DNA from: a virus | Virus record (IMG/VR): IMGVR_UViG_3300046654_000024 | Span: 1 to 36,019 of that record | Reading direction: 5' to 3' (one strand) | DNA length: 36,019 nucleotides | Shown here: positions 1-7,648 of the stretch, one piece after another | Layout of the letters: each line of letters starts with the position of its first letter | Numbering within the stretch: position 1 is the first letter of the stretch | The notes under the pieces: generated by a model | The model's input: the letters and a program-made list of their open reading frames with translations, nothing else | What the model was told of the DNA's origin: nothing | Database searches by the model: none | Translations under genes and position numbers: made by a program

Positions 1-75
1 GTAGTACGCGAAAATCAATCCACGTTGGCCGCAATTAGAGATTTCTTGATCCGAGTTCACCGCCCAGGAGAGTAA

Positions 76-510
76 ATGGACCAGACTAAAATATGCACAG
101 TATGCCGGCGGATTCTGCCAGTTGTGGAATTCTACCGAGATAGACGAATGTCCCTCGGCGCCCGAAGTGATTGCAAAATGTGCACGCTTCAGCGCATTGC
201 AGACAGAGGAAAGACAGACGATGGAATACGGGCTACACGTTCCAAAAACCTCAAATCGCACTACGGGATCAGCCGTGAGAGATACGACAAACTCCTTGCT
301 TCTCAAGGGGGGGTATGCGCCGCATGTGGAAATCCTCCGGGGGACCCTGCTGGAAAGAGGTTCCATAACCTTGAAGTTGACCACTGTCATTCTTCGCTTG
401 AGATCCGAGCATTGCTCTGCTGGAGGTGCAACATAACCATTGGTCATTTCATGGAAAGCGTCGATGCTGTCGAGTCGGCAATCGAACATTTGGAACAGTG
501 CTCCCACTAG
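76..510 (+). CDS. Recombination endonuclease VII-like HNH nuclease
   Basis: This 144-residue protein has the zinc-binding HNH architecture of the T4 endonuclease VII family. An N-terminal CTVC...CKMC zinc knuckle (residues 8-36) is followed by QGGVCAACG (about 80-88), the metal/catalytic VDHCH (about 103-107) and a second knuckle, LLCWRCN. Known members cleave branched or mismatched DNA, or act as free-standing homing nucleases. The start has a GGAGAG ribosome site 3 nt upstream. The gene is antisense to the resident phage genes, ends 4 nt before a copy of the dispersed palindrome, and resembles the gene at 9374-9934. I infer a mobile or homing-type insertion. Confidence 0.85.
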   Translation: MDQTKICTVCRRILPVVEFYRDRRMSLGARSDCKMCTLQRIADRGKTDDGIRATRSKNLKSHYGISRERYDKLLASQGGVCAACGNPPGDPAGKRFHNLEVDHCHSSLEIRALLCWRCNITIGHFMESVDAVESAIEHLEQCSH

Positions 511-514
511 ATGC

Positions 515-528
515 GTCCAACGTTGGAC
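515..528. repeat. Dispersed 14-bp palindrome, copy 1 (GTCCAACGTTGGAC)
   Basis: A perfect 14-bp palindrome, 4 nt after the stop of the endonuclease VII-like gene. It is one of seven exact matches to GTCCAAYRTTGGAC in the window; two further sites have one mismatch. The spacing is irregular (1.8-5.6 kb). Function unknown; binding site or operator is an inference. Confidence 0.9.
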
Positions 529-564
529 GGGGCGATGTCCGCCGGGCGCCGCCCCTCCATCGGG

Positions 565-660
565 TCAGTACCGCTTCGACTTTCGGGACTTCTTCTTGCC
601 ACCACCGAGGGCTCGGGCTGGATCGTTCGGCATCTTCTTCCCGCGTTTGCCTTTCTTCAT
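565..660 (-). CDS. Very basic small protein (31 aa)
   Basis: A short ORF with an excellent ribosome site: TAGGAGG lies 6 nt before the ATG. The product starts MKKGKRGKKMPNDPARALGG and ends in a Lys/Arg-rich GGGKKKSRKSKRY tail, so it is strongly cationic with no hydrophobic segment. Nucleic-acid binding is plausible from charge only. It lies in tandem with the gene at 696-893, between two plus-strand nuclease cassettes. I do not recognise a family. Confidence 0.6.
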   Translation of the reverse strand: MKKGKRGKKMPNDPARALGGGKKKSRKSKRY

Positions 661-695
661 GCACTACCTCCTAAACAAGAGTTTAGCACCCGCGA

Positions 696-893
696 TCAAC
701 ATGCGTCGCCCGGCCGAAAGGTGGCGCCACCACGAGTCTTGCGCCGCTCGATCTTCTCGCAGTCTCGATAGTCCTGCATCATCTTCGCCTTCATTGCGTG
801 GCCGTCAGGACCACACAACTCGGCCCCGCCCGTGAGCGCCTTATTGGCGGCCCCTTCTTTACCTGTCCGGCCAACTCCGTGATCAATCAGCAT
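696..893 (-). CDS. Small hypothetical phage protein
   Basis: A 65-residue product with a GAGAGG ribosome site 5 nt before the ATG. It has a Gly/Ala-rich N-terminus, then ELCGPDGHAMKAKMMQDYRDCEK, which holds two cysteines that could bind metal or form a disulfide, and a basic C-terminus. It runs toward the small basic gene at 565-660 and is probably co-transcribed with it. The 109 nt between its start and the plus-strand HNH gene at 1003 are AT-richer, with TAGAAT/TATTCT boxes on both strands that may serve divergent transcription. Confidence 0.55.
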   Translation of the reverse strand: MLIDHGVGRTGKEGAANKALTGGAELCGPDGHAMKAKMMQDYRDCEKIERRKTRGGATFRPGDAC

Positions 894-1002
894 GAAAGAC
901 CTCTCGCGATTAGAATACCACCTGCGGTAGAATAAAGGAACGGGCCACCGTGGCGTGCAACCGCCGCGACAGCCCTACCAAAAGATCTATTAAGGAGATC
1001 AG

Positions 1003-1497
1003 ATGGCTACACTGAGTAAACCACTTCCGCCGCTCACAGCGCAAGACATTGCCCGGTTCTGGTCGAAGGTGGATCAATCTCCCGGACAAGGCCCTCAGGG
1101 AAACTGCTGGGGTTGGATGGCAGGGGTCAACAACAAAAAGAGAGCCGTATTCGCCGTCAATAACAGGATGCGCCTAGCTACTCGCATCGCGTACTTCCTG
1201 CAATACGGCGAAGACCCCCACCCCCTGATGGTCTGCCACACCTGCGACAACCCACCGTGCTGCCGTGGAGAGCATCTATTCAAAGGGACTCAAGCGAACA
1301 ATCTTTCCGACATGACATCCAAAGGTCGTCGTTCGCACGGTCAATCCGCCGGATGGCTCACCAGCGAACAGGTGTATCAAATTCGTGTATTGTGGGCCAC
1401 CGGGCAATATCGTCAGTGGCAATTAGCCGAGTTATTCGGATCCTCGCAGAGCCACATTTCTCAAATCACTACCGGTCAACAGAGGATCTTAGATTAG
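1003..1497 (+). CDS. HNH endonuclease with C-terminal helix-turn-helix
   Basis: A 164-residue free-standing homing-type nuclease. The HNH core is visible as MVCHTCDNPPCC, then GEHLFKGTQANNLSDMTSKGR (about residues 78-112), the arrangement of the phage HNH_3-type endonucleases. The C-terminal part (about 118-160) reads as a helix-turn-helix: LTSEQVYQIRVLW, then WQLAELFGSSQSHISQI. In such enzymes this part gives DNA specificity. An AAGGAGA ribosome site lies 4 nt before the ATG. The gene sits antisense at the 3' edge of the structural gene at 1506-2666, 8 nt from its stop. Confidence 0.88.
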   Translation: MATLSKPLPPLTAQDIARFWSKVDQSPGQGPQGNCWGWMAGVNNKKRAVFAVNNRMRLATRIAYFLQYGEDPHPLMVCHTCDNPPCCRGEHLFKGTQANNLSDMTSKGRRSHGQSAGWLTSEQVYQIRVLWATGQYRQWQLAELFGSSQSHISQITTGQQRILD

Positions 1498-1505
1498 GGG
1501 TACCC

Positions 1506-2666
1506 CTACATTCCCCACCCAGACCCGGCTGCGGATACAGCGTGGCCCCTAAGCCAGTTATAGGAGTACGATTGGAGTTCCTCTCGGTAGTTAGAGATGT
1601 AATTCGTCCGACGACCTTGGTCTGACTGAGTGGCTATTTCCAGTAGACGGGCATACTCACCTTCCCAGTACATCGCATCTTGTGGTGAATAGTAGTCGTC
1701 CCGCGACCCCGCCGCCTTGATCACCTTCGTGCGCAGGGCATCGGCGCAGGCTCCGGCAATAATGATCTCATTGTTCAGGAATGGTGGCAGGGGATCGGTG
1801 TCGTATCGTAGGGTAGGCCACCCATCTACATAAAGGACTGCGATGGCATACTGAACTGTTTGATAAGGCCAAACGCGCCACTGGGCTACACCACCCGGCG
1901 CAGCACTCATCTTCAGCAACTCTAGAGGATTTCCCGTGGACTGATCCTGCGGGTCCAGATTGATAGCCCACGTATCATCCTTTTCAACCCCAATAGTTTG
2001 ACCGGCAATTGCATCCCACGCGAACTTCACATACTTCGCCGTAGGGCTGATCTGCACGTACTCCTTCCGGATCATGTACGAGACGTTGGTCTGGGGCAAA
2101 CCTCCGTAGGACATATCGAGTTGGAGCGACGTGGCTGACAAGATCGCCTGCACGGTATACGTGTACGAATCTGTAGCGAACTGCTGGCCGGCCAAGCTCG
2201 ACATCTGCAAGGTGCAGTTGGTCTGGTGGGCGAACTGGCAGTAGGCCATGAAGCTCGTTGGGCCAACCGACTGGACGGTGAGAACCTCCGTGATGGAGGC
2301 ATTCTCCTGGTCGATCAGGAGCAGTGACCCAGGAAAGATCTTGCCGATGAACCCGGCACCCGGCGTGATCTCCATGAACCCCGGCGAGTCCGTGATCGGA
2401 TTGACACTCACCGTGTTGATGGAGTCGTTCACCGGCCACGTCGTCCCGTTCCCGGCCACCAGTGGAGATCCCGGCGTCATGGTTACCTTCCCGGCCGTAG
2501 TCGCTGCGGGGATGACCACCATCCCTCGCTTGAACACGTCTGACCACGTACGGACATCCAAAACATTCGCGATACGGCGATTGATGAAGCCTTCCGCTTG
2601 CGACGGAGGGCAGTTAGGCTTAACTTCCCTAATTCGGCCGCGACACTGCCAGAGGCTCATCGACAT
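1506..2666 (-). CDS. Putative virion structural protein (head-tail adaptor candidate)
   Basis: A 386-residue soluble protein rich in Gly, Thr, Ser and aromatic residues with beta-strand-like patterning, no signal peptide and no membrane helix. A GGAG site lies 7 nt before the ATG. The N-terminus (GRIREVKPNCPPSQAEGFINRR, continuing with WSDVFKRG) suggests a helical head followed by beta domains, and the C-terminus has SNYREELQSYSYNWLRGHA. Its place well downstream of the capsid genes suggests a connector, neck or tail-adaptor protein. I cannot assign a named family, and the structural call rests on composition and position. Confidence 0.6.
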   Translation of the reverse strand: MSMSLWQCRGRIREVKPNCPPSQAEGFINRRIANVLDVRTWSDVFKRGMVVIPAATTAGKVTMTPGSPLVAGNGTTWPVNDSINTVSVNPITDSPGFMEITPGAGFIGKIFPGSLLLIDQENASITEVLTVQSVGPTSFMAYCQFAHQTNCTLQMSSLAGQQFATDSYTYTVQAILSATSLQLDMSYGGLPQTNVSYMIRKEYVQISPTAKYVKFAWDAIAGQTIGVEKDDTWAINLDPQDQSTGNPLELLKMSAAPGGVAQWRVWPYQTVQYAIAVLYVDGWPTLRYDTDPLPPFLNNEIIIAGACADALRTKVIKAAGSRDDYYSPQDAMYWEGEYARLLEIATQSDQGRRTNYISNYREELQSYSYNWLRGHAVSAAGSGWGM

Positions 2667-2668
2667 CG

Positions 2669-3028
2669 TTATACTCCGGTGCTCGCGGTAACCCCGACGC
2701 TCGCTGTCTTGTTTACCACGATCTTCTTGGAAAACTCTGGGAGGTCCCAGGTCCCAGGCTCATGCTCGTCGGACTGCTTCACGTCCTGCTTCCACAAGAT
2801 CCCAAGGGGGATAGGTATGGCTGAACCGCGCGTAACGATATTGTCCTTCGCCCAGTTCGGAAATAGCGTCAGGTCCACCAAGCCGGCCTCAGCGTCGGTG
2901 ATGCCCACGATCAGGGCCACCACACTGCGGCCTTCCGGCAGCGGAGTCTTGGCCTGCAAGATCTGGTCCACATCCTCCGGTGCTAAGAAGTATCGGACTA
3001 TCCGGCCTTCTGTGAGTCCTTGAATCAT
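2669..3028 (-). CDS. Hypothetical protein
   Basis: 119 residues from the ATG at 3028, which overlaps the epimerase stop as ATGA and has GGGAGGAG 8 nt upstream. A GTG three codons earlier abuts the ribosome site and is unlikely. The sequence looks globular: EGRIVRYFLAPEDVDQIL, then SVVALIVGITDAEAGLVDLTLFPNW. It includes a Trp-rich stretch and a Ser/Thr/Val-rich end. It lies between the epimerase and the structural gene and is probably translated by coupling. Family not recognised. Confidence 0.7.
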   Translation of the reverse strand: MIQGLTEGRIVRYFLAPEDVDQILQAKTPLPEGRSVVALIVGITDAEAGLVDLTLFPNWAKDNIVTRGSAIPIPLGILWKQDVKQSDEHEPGTWDLPEFSKKIVVNKTASVGVTASTGV

Positions 3029-4083
3029 CGTCTGCACTCCTCCCTAAGTGTACCCAAATACGACACCACCCGCGATACGCCTTCGCGTAAACTGACCTTG
3101 GGGGTAAACCCAAGGGACCGTTGCTTGGACGTGTCCCCAACCCGGCAGAATACCCCCACCGGCTTATCCGAGAGCGGACGGATCTGCGGAACGATGGCAT
3201 ACCCTGCTACTTCGGATGCCAACCTGATGATATCATTGAAGCTCGTGGCGACCCCAGTGGACAGATTCACGGCGGACCCGTCGTCGATCTTGTCCATCAT
3301 AGTCAGCACCCCGTCGATGCAGTCTTCGATGTAGATGAAGTCCCGCATCTGTTCTCCGGTCCCCCAGACCTCAACCGGAACGGCCGGATGATCCTTATAG
3401 TCCAGCACCTTCTTACACAGAGAAGGGAAGGGGTAGGCCATGTCTTGATCCTCACCGTAGCCGGAGAACGGGCGGAAGCAGATGGACTTCAGACCGTGCT
3501 TCTCGTAGGCGAGTCTGGCCAAGTACTCCATCGTCAGTTTCGACCAGCCGTACGTGAGGTCAGGAACTCCGATTGTGCCACACCCTAGCGTGAAACTTCC
3601 GATTGTGCCACACCCTAGCGTGAAACTAATGTCACGTTCACGGAGGGGACCTTGCACGTAGGCACGTTGAAGATGTATCGGGTACGCCGCACTCGAACTG
3701 AAGATCACCGACTTCCCCGGCCGCGCTATGGCCGCCCACTGCCAGTAGGCTGCGTCGATGGACAGATCGTCGGCCACAGATAGCGGGTTGTTCTCGATCA
3801 TCTCCCGTCCGCCAACGATGGCCGCAAGGTGGAAGGCGTAGTCGAAGTGGAGGTCGTAGTTGTATCGGAACCAAGAGCGGCAGTCGTTAGGATACAAGAC
3901 AAATCGTGTTGGACCGTTGTTATACTTTCCAGGGTTGAACAGCGGCCACTCGAACAGAGGAAGCCCTCCGGTTCCCGGAACAATCGGGTCCACCACATGG
4001 ACCTCATCGCCGCGTTCAAGCAAGGCGCGGACCAACCTTCTCCCTACAAATCCACACCCCCCGGTTATGAGGCAGCGGCTCAT
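3025..4083 (-). CDS. NAD-dependent nucleotide-sugar epimerase/dehydratase (extended SDR)
   Basis: 352 residues, typical of the extended SDR family. The N-terminus carries the Rossmann dinucleotide motif TGGCGFVG (residues 7-14), then an acidic residue after strand 2 (VVDPIVPG). The active-site serine region is VIFSSSAAYP and the catalytic YxxxK is YGWSK, followed by the C-terminal sugar-binding part (WGTGEQMRDFIYIEDC). Relatives act on NDP-sugars such as UDP-glucose or GDP-mannose derivatives; substrate cannot be named here. The start overlaps the upstream stop as ATGA. Unusually, a perfect 30-bp in-frame tandem duplication lies between the serine and YxxxK motifs and adds ten residues. A role in glycan or nucleotide-sugar supply for virion or host-surface modification is inference. 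Confidence 0.88.
   Translation of the reverse strand: MSRCLITGGCGFVGRRLVRALLERGDEVHVVDPIVPGTGGLPLFEWPLFNPGKYNNGPTRFVLYPNDCRSWFRYNYDLHFDYAFHLAAIVGGREMIENNPLSVADDLSIDAAYWQWAAIARPGKSVIFSSSAAYPIHLQRAYVQGPLRERDISFTLGCGTIGSFTLGCGTIGVPDLTYGWSKLTMEYLARLAYEKHGLKSICFRPFSGYGEDQDMAYPFPSLCKKVLDYKDHPAVPVEVWGTGEQMRDFIYIEDCIDGVLTMMDKIDDGSAVNLSTGVATSFNDIIRLASEVAGYAIVPQIRPLSDKPVGVFCRVGDTSKQRSLGFTPKVSLREGVSRVVSYLGTLREECRR
3568..3627. repeat. Perfect 30-bp tandem duplication within the epimerase gene
   Basis: Two identical 30-bp units, 3568-3597 and 3598-3627, abut without spacer. In the gene's frame they encode the decapeptide SFTLGCGTIG twice. Length 30 keeps the frame open. It could be a real recent duplication or an assembly artefact. 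Confidence 0.95.
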
Positions 4084-4367
4084 CGGAGGGTCACCTTCGA
4101 CCCGGCGCCTAGATGCGAGTTGATCTCCTTTTGATAGGAGTCAACCTCTGCCTCCATCTGGTCCGCAATGGCCTTCTGATATTCCTCCAGGGTGAACACT
4201 CCCTTGGATATGAGGAGGTAGACCAGTGCGGCGGAATCGCTCATGGACGCATTGATACCCACACGGAGGTGCTTCGGCTCCGTCTCCTTGCCGTTGAAGT
4301 TCATCTTCATGGCCACGCCGGATTGCATCGCATGGCAGGCCGCTTGATACCGCTCGTTGTCCGTCAT
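4080..4367 (-). CDS. Hypothetical protein
   Basis: 95 residues from the ATG at 4367, chosen because AAGGAG lies 5 nt upstream; the upstream in-frame ATG lacks such a site. It is mainly helical and polar: NERYQAACHAMQSGVAMKM, then a predicted coiled or helical C-terminal half (LEEYQKAIADQMEAEVDSYQ). Its stop overlaps the epimerase start and its start overlaps the ASCH gene stop, so it is translationally coupled in the operon. No family recognised. Confidence 0.75.
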   Translation of the reverse strand: MTDNERYQAACHAMQSGVAMKMNFNGKETEPKHLRVGINASMSDSAALVYLLISKGVFTLEEYQKAIADQMEAEVDSYQKEINSHLGAGSKVTLR

Positions 4368-4750
4368 GATTGCTCCTTCCATTCCCAAAGTCCCAACATC
4401 CCCTTCGCCGGGATCGGTTCCGGAAGTTCCTGCGCTTCGTTGAGCACCAGACCGTACCTGCCACAGAACCAGGGTGACTCATGGCGTGTGACCACCCGAT
4501 CAAGGAACGCTGTCCCAACGATGAACCCACGCGGCAGATCAGCTAATGGAGGGACATAAAAGTCAGGACCGATTACGTGATGGATCCAATCTACGGCATC
4601 GGCGTATTCCTGCTTGCCGCAACCCGCAGCCGCGTGTATCCAAAGGGAACCCCGATATCCAGACCACGGGTACATCTGATCGCGGTTCTCGATAGGTTTG
4701 CCGTGAAGTAGGCACCACGCCCACGGCTGGCGAACGCTGATCGCCTTCAC
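4364..4750 (-). CDS. ASCH-domain protein
   Basis: A 128-residue protein matching the ASCH fold (PUA-like, predicted RNA-binding). It begins KAISVRQPWAWCLLHGKPIE, the usual opening of phage ASCH proteins, followed by RGSLWIHAA, GFIVGTAFLDRVVTRHESPW and YGLVLNEAQELPEP. Family members are thought to bind RNA or modified nucleotides and some have nuclease or amidohydrolase activity; the role in phages is largely unknown. Both ends overlap neighbours by 4 nt. Confidence 0.82.
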   Translation of the reverse strand: MKAISVRQPWAWCLLHGKPIENRDQMYPWSGYRGSLWIHAAAGCGKQEYADAVDWIHHVIGPDFYVPPLADLPRGFIVGTAFLDRVVTRHESPWFCGRYGLVLNEAQELPEPIPAKGMLGLWEWKEQS

Positions 4751-5262
4751 GCCGTCTTCCCTCCACGCATCTCCGCGATCGTTGCCGGGTCGTCAACACG
4801 ATGGCGCCCTCGATCCGGGTCCCCATCCCCGTGGTCAAGCCGGTACTCCTCGAAGCGTTCTGCCAGTGCGAGCACGTCGTTACAGTACTGCTCGTTGAAA
4901 CCCAGGGCACGCGCCTTGTTGGCATATCCCCGGATTGCGGCCGGCGCCGCCGGATCCTTGGCACCGATCACGAAGTTGGGCCATTCAGGGACAGTTCCGT
5001 CGCGGCGCTTTACAAGGTACTTCCCTTCGGGTGTCGCCGGATCATTCCGCCATAACCCGGAGGGCGGCTTGGCCGGCTGGTCCGTGACCGACATAACCGC
5101 AGGGGCCTCCGCCTGAAGCGCAATCCCTCCCATGTCGATCACCGGAACCCCATCGGACCCCAGGAAGCAGTAGCCGTAGTCGGCCGCCTTGAGTTTGGCG
5201 GCGATCTCGTCGTACGCCGCTTGGCTCACTTCGAGCACAGCGAAGGTGTGAGTGTGCCTCAT
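4747..5262 (-). CDS. Hypothetical phage protein
   Basis: A 171-residue polar protein starting MRHTHTFAVLEVSQAAYDEI, a beginning I associate with conserved uncharacterised phage proteins. The middle is Pro/Ala-rich. The C-terminal half contains YANKARALGFNEQYCNDVLA and an acidic, Asp-rich tail (DHGDGDPDRGRHRVDD). No membrane segment is seen. It overlaps both neighbours by 4 nt in the 5956-to-1506 operon. Function unknown. Confidence 0.75.
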   Translation of the reverse strand: MRHTHTFAVLEVSQAAYDEIAAKLKAADYGYCFLGSDGVPVIDMGGIALQAEAPAVMSVTDQPAKPPSGLWRNDPATPEGKYLVKRRDGTVPEWPNFVIGAKDPAAPAAIRGYANKARALGFNEQYCNDVLALAERFEEYRLDHGDGDPDRGRHRVDDPATIAEMRGGKTA

Positions 5263-5441
5263 TCCTCCGGCCCTTCCTCAATAGGCGTCTCGTCGGTGTC
5301 CCCAACAACCCACCGGATCCCGGCCAACACCCCGGACTCGTAGCTCCTGCCTGGAGCGGCCGAACCGCCAGCCTCTTCCCACGCGGCGCCCAGGTTCAGT
5401 TGCTCGTTGATGTCTTTGTCTTTCTGGTTCACTCCGTACAT
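5259..5441 (-). CDS. Small hypothetical protein (60 aa)
   Basis: AAGGAGA lies 9 nt before the ATG. The product is acidic: MYGVNQKDKDINEQLNLG, a Gly/Ser-rich linker, YESGVLAGIRWVVGD, and an acidic DETPIEEGPEE tail. It overlaps the next gene by 4 nt. It could be a small regulatory or interaction protein; nothing identifies it. Confidence 0.65.
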   Translation of the reverse strand: MYGVNQKDKDINEQLNLGAAWEEAGGSAAPGRSYESGVLAGIRWVVGDTDETPIEEGPEE

Positions 5442-5454
5442 GTCGGTGTTCTCC

Positions 5455-5619
5455 TTACAGCAGGTGTACTGGAAACTCCTTCTCGTCTTTTGGGTTTGAT
5501 GCCAGTGGCGGTGGCCAGGGTTTATCGACGGGCCACTCGTGCTGGCAGGTTAACGTTGGTTGCGGCGAGAAATTACCTCGCAGGTCCGTCCACATGACTT
5601 TAGTTGTCCGGTAGGACAT
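5455..5619 (-). CDS. Small hypothetical protein (54 aa)
   Basis: The ATG at 5619 follows GGAGGAGAAGG closely, a very strong ribosome site. An in-frame codon ten residues upstream lacks one. The peptide begins MSYRTTKVMWTDLRGNF, contains CQHEWPVDKPWPPP and ends EFPVHLL. It is short, polar and Trp/Pro-rich, and lies between two genes of the same operon. Unrecognised. Confidence 0.6.
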   Translation of the reverse strand: MSYRTTKVMWTDLRGNFSPQPTLTCQHEWPVDKPWPPPLASNPKDEKEFPVHLL

Positions 5620-5632
5620 TCCTTCTCCTCCG

Positions 5633-5956
5633 TCAACATCCTGTCCCATGTGTCCTCCAGGTGAACGTCGCCTCCGGCGCCAGCATCACGGCCTTGAACC
5701 GGCGGAAGGCTTCGATCAGCCGCCCCTCTTCTTCACTTAGGGTTAGAAGTAAGGTGACCGTAGGCGCGGATGGCGTAGCGCCATAGCCGTCATAATTGTA
5801 GGGTAAGAACTCAACCTTCAGCCTGTCCCCGGCCGCAAGCACCACCACTGAAATGGGAGACTTGTGTGGCACGGCCTGTGGCTCCACCGTAGCCGGGGAG
5901 GTGTGCTTGAATCCCGTCCACCTAAACTCGTTGGGACTTGGATCTTCTGTCGGCAT
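5633..5956 (-). CDS. Hypothetical protein, first gene of the left operon
   Basis: 107 residues from the ATG at 5956, which has AGGAGA 4 nt upstream. The first half is Pro-rich (MPTEDPSPNEFRWTGFKHTS), then ISVVVLAAGDRLKVEFLPYNYDGYGA, a beta-rich stretch, and a helical LSEEEGRLIEAFRRFKAVML. A palindrome copy (5972-5985) lies 15 nt upstream, between the promoter at 6146-6174 and this start, where a bound protein could affect expression. Function unknown. Confidence 0.7.
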   Translation of the reverse strand: MPTEDPSPNEFRWTGFKHTSPATVEPQAVPHKSPISVVVLAAGDRLKVEFLPYNYDGYGATPSAPTVTLLLTLSEEEGRLIEAFRRFKAVMLAPEATFTWRTHGTGC

Positions 5957-5971
5957 TGCTTCTCCTGTAGC

Positions 5972-5985
5972 GTCCAATGTTGGAC
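5972..5985. repeat. Dispersed 14-bp palindrome, copy 2 (GTCCAATGTTGGAC)
   Basis: Exact match to GTCCAAYRTTGGAC, in the untranslated leader just upstream of the ribosome site of the gene at 5633-5956. This is the copy best placed to act as an operator or road-block. Confidence 0.88.
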
Positions 5986-6145
5986 CCGGTGGCGCTGTAT
6001 CCGTCTGCCATCATTACCGGCCTGAGTTCCTCTCACCGTGCCGAACCTTTAGAGGGAGCGACCCACCCAAAGGGGGTTGGGGTCCACGTCCCGCTTGCGC
6101 GGCACGGCGGAAACTGGTCTCCGTTGCCCCACCGAATCCAAGTAA

Positions 6146-6174
6146 AGGGTACCAGCCCACCGTTCCGAAGTCAA
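6146..6174 (-). promoter_or_regulatory. Sigma70-type promoter for the left operon
   Basis: On the minus strand TTGACT (6169-6174), a 17-bp spacer and TACCCT (6146-6151). It lies just downstream of the terminator at 6187-6236, so it restarts transcription after the capsid operon. The predicted start near 6139 leaves a leader of about 180 nt. The 306 nt between 5957 and 6262 hold this promoter, the terminator, the palindrome and the leader; I see no convincing gene there. Confidence 0.7.
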
Positions 6175-6186
6175 GAGGAAATAAAA

Positions 6187-6236
6187 AGGCGCACCCCGCC
6201 CGGTCGGAACCGGAAGAGATGCGCCTCTGCGAGGAT
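6187..6236 (-). terminator. Intrinsic terminator of the capsid/fibre operon
   Basis: On the minus strand AGGCGCA (6230-6236) pairs with TGCGCCT (6187-6193) around an inner CCGGTTC...ACCGG hairpin, followed at once by a TTTTTATTT tract. It lies 27 nt beyond the stop of the gene at 6263-7639. Confidence 0.75.
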
Positions 6237-6262
6237 AAGGTTGCTCTGGCCTACCCGCGACT

Positions 6263-7639
6263 TTACCTTGGTACCAACGTGACCGTGATCGCCACGAGCG
6301 CGGTGGATTGCGCCGCACCAGCCACCTTCAGGCCCAACCGATCTCCGGCGGCCAAGAGCCGTAGCTGCCGGCCGGCCATCGTTGCTACCTGGACCGTGCG
6401 GGCCGTCGCCGCCAGATCGAAACCAGCGCTCGAATTGTCCGTCTGCACGGCAGATCCGGCGCCAGGGGCCGTTGTACCCTTGTCGATCGTGATGGCGATT
6501 TTCGATGCACCGCCCGCCGCCACATCGTGGACTTGCTGTGCTTCGACCAGTTCATAGGCCCGATCGGCAACAAAAAAGGTCTGGGCAATCTGCTGTTGAG
6601 CGTTGAGGGCAAGTTGCCATGTCTGTGCCTGCTCACCGGAGACCGGCGCGAAGGACACCATCACACAGACTCCAACCCCCGTGGTGGTGGCTGAGAACTT
6701 AACAGCCAGCCGGTCGCCGGTACCCAGTGCCAACGTGGCCGCCGTGGCTGCCAACGCTGGAGTGATCACCGTGTTGACGGCACCGTCAGCCGCCATCGCT
6801 GCGGCCAAGATAGAGGTTCCCCCACCAGCGGCGGTGGTCCCCGTATCCTTGGTTACATCGAGAGTCGCAGCGGCGACAAAGGCTGTGGCATAGCACGCCT
6901 TCACCCCGGTAACGACCATATCGCGTTGAGCGACCAAAAACGACTGCGTAGCGATATCGGCGTTGACGTTGGCGAAGTACACGGCCGTCTGACTCTGCCC
7001 CTGGGGCGTCATGTACACGCTGATCGTGACACCCGCCAAGGTAGTAAGCGTTCCGCCAAACAGCACGGCTAGCCGATCTCCGGCCGCCATCGTGAGGTTT
7101 GCAGACGTGGCGGTAAGCGTGGCGGAGAGCACCGTGTTAGCCGCCGTGTTCTTGGCGTCAAAGGTGCCGGTCTGTAGGGCCGCCCCTGTGCCGGGTGCCT
7201 GGGTGCCAGTGTCCTTCGTGATCGATGCCACCGCACCCGTAACGGTCCCGGCAGTCTTGTGAACGTACTTGATGCCGGTGATCGTGTAGGCTCGGTCAGC
7301 AATGAAGAACGTCTGCGTCCCCAGAGACGCGTTGTTCTGGAGGTCGAACGTCACAACCTTCTGCTGCGGCCCGGCTAATGTCTCCGTCCCCAACAGAATG
7401 TTGCCGTTACCGTCGAGCATCGTAGCGCCTATGGCTTGCCACACACCATCGTAGTTGCTGGCCGATGGTGCCGTGATGCACTTGTAGAACGCCGGAATCC
7501 CGGCCGCAGGCGAGGTGATCCATAGGTAATCCCCCGCCTGCCACGGCGCGATACTGGTGTTCCCAGAGGGGGGCGCATCTGCTGCCCAGATGTCGGCCCC
7601 GTTGGGCATGATGATACCGAGTGGAGATGGATAGAACAT
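6263..7639 (-). CDS. Triple-repeat head fibre/decoration-like structural protein
   Basis: A 458-residue Ala/Thr/Gly-rich protein. After an N-terminal region (about 1-100, with PSGNTSIAPWQAGDYLWIT, a likely attachment part) it has three tandem beta-rich repeats of about 110 residues. Each starts TFFIADRAYTITGIKYV, SFLVAQRDMVVTGVKACYA or TFFVADRAYELVEAQQVHD, then has a DxGTxAxGxG turn, then AAGDRLAVLF / GTGDRLAVKF / AAGDRLGLKV. AAGGAGA lies 4 nt before the ATG. It is close downstream of the major capsid gene and followed by a terminator, so I infer a head decoration or head-fibre protein. The exact virion position is not shown by sequence. Confidence 0.7.
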   Translation of the reverse strand: MFYPSPLGIIMPNGADIWAADAPPSGNTSIAPWQAGDYLWITSPAAGIPAFYKCITAPSASNYDGVWQAIGATMLDGNGNILLGTETLAGPQQKVVTFDLQNNASLGTQTFFIADRAYTITGIKYVHKTAGTVTGAVASITKDTGTQAPGTGAALQTGTFDAKNTAANTVLSATLTATSANLTMAAGDRLAVLFGGTLTTLAGVTISVYMTPQGQSQTAVYFANVNADIATQSFLVAQRDMVVTGVKACYATAFVAAATLDVTKDTGTTAAGGGTSILAAAMAADGAVNTVITPALAATAATLALGTGDRLAVKFSATTTGVGVCVMVSFAPVSGEQAQTWQLALNAQQQIAQTFFVADRAYELVEAQQVHDVAAGGASKIAITIDKGTTAPGAGSAVQTDNSSAGFDLAATARTVQVATMAGRQLRLLAAGDRLGLKVAGAAQSTALVAITVTLVPR

Positions 7640-7648
7640 CGTTTCTCC

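Noticed and set aside
515-528. The 14-bp palindrome as a transcription terminator
   Set aside because: It has no loop and no T-run and occurs within genes and upstream of starts.
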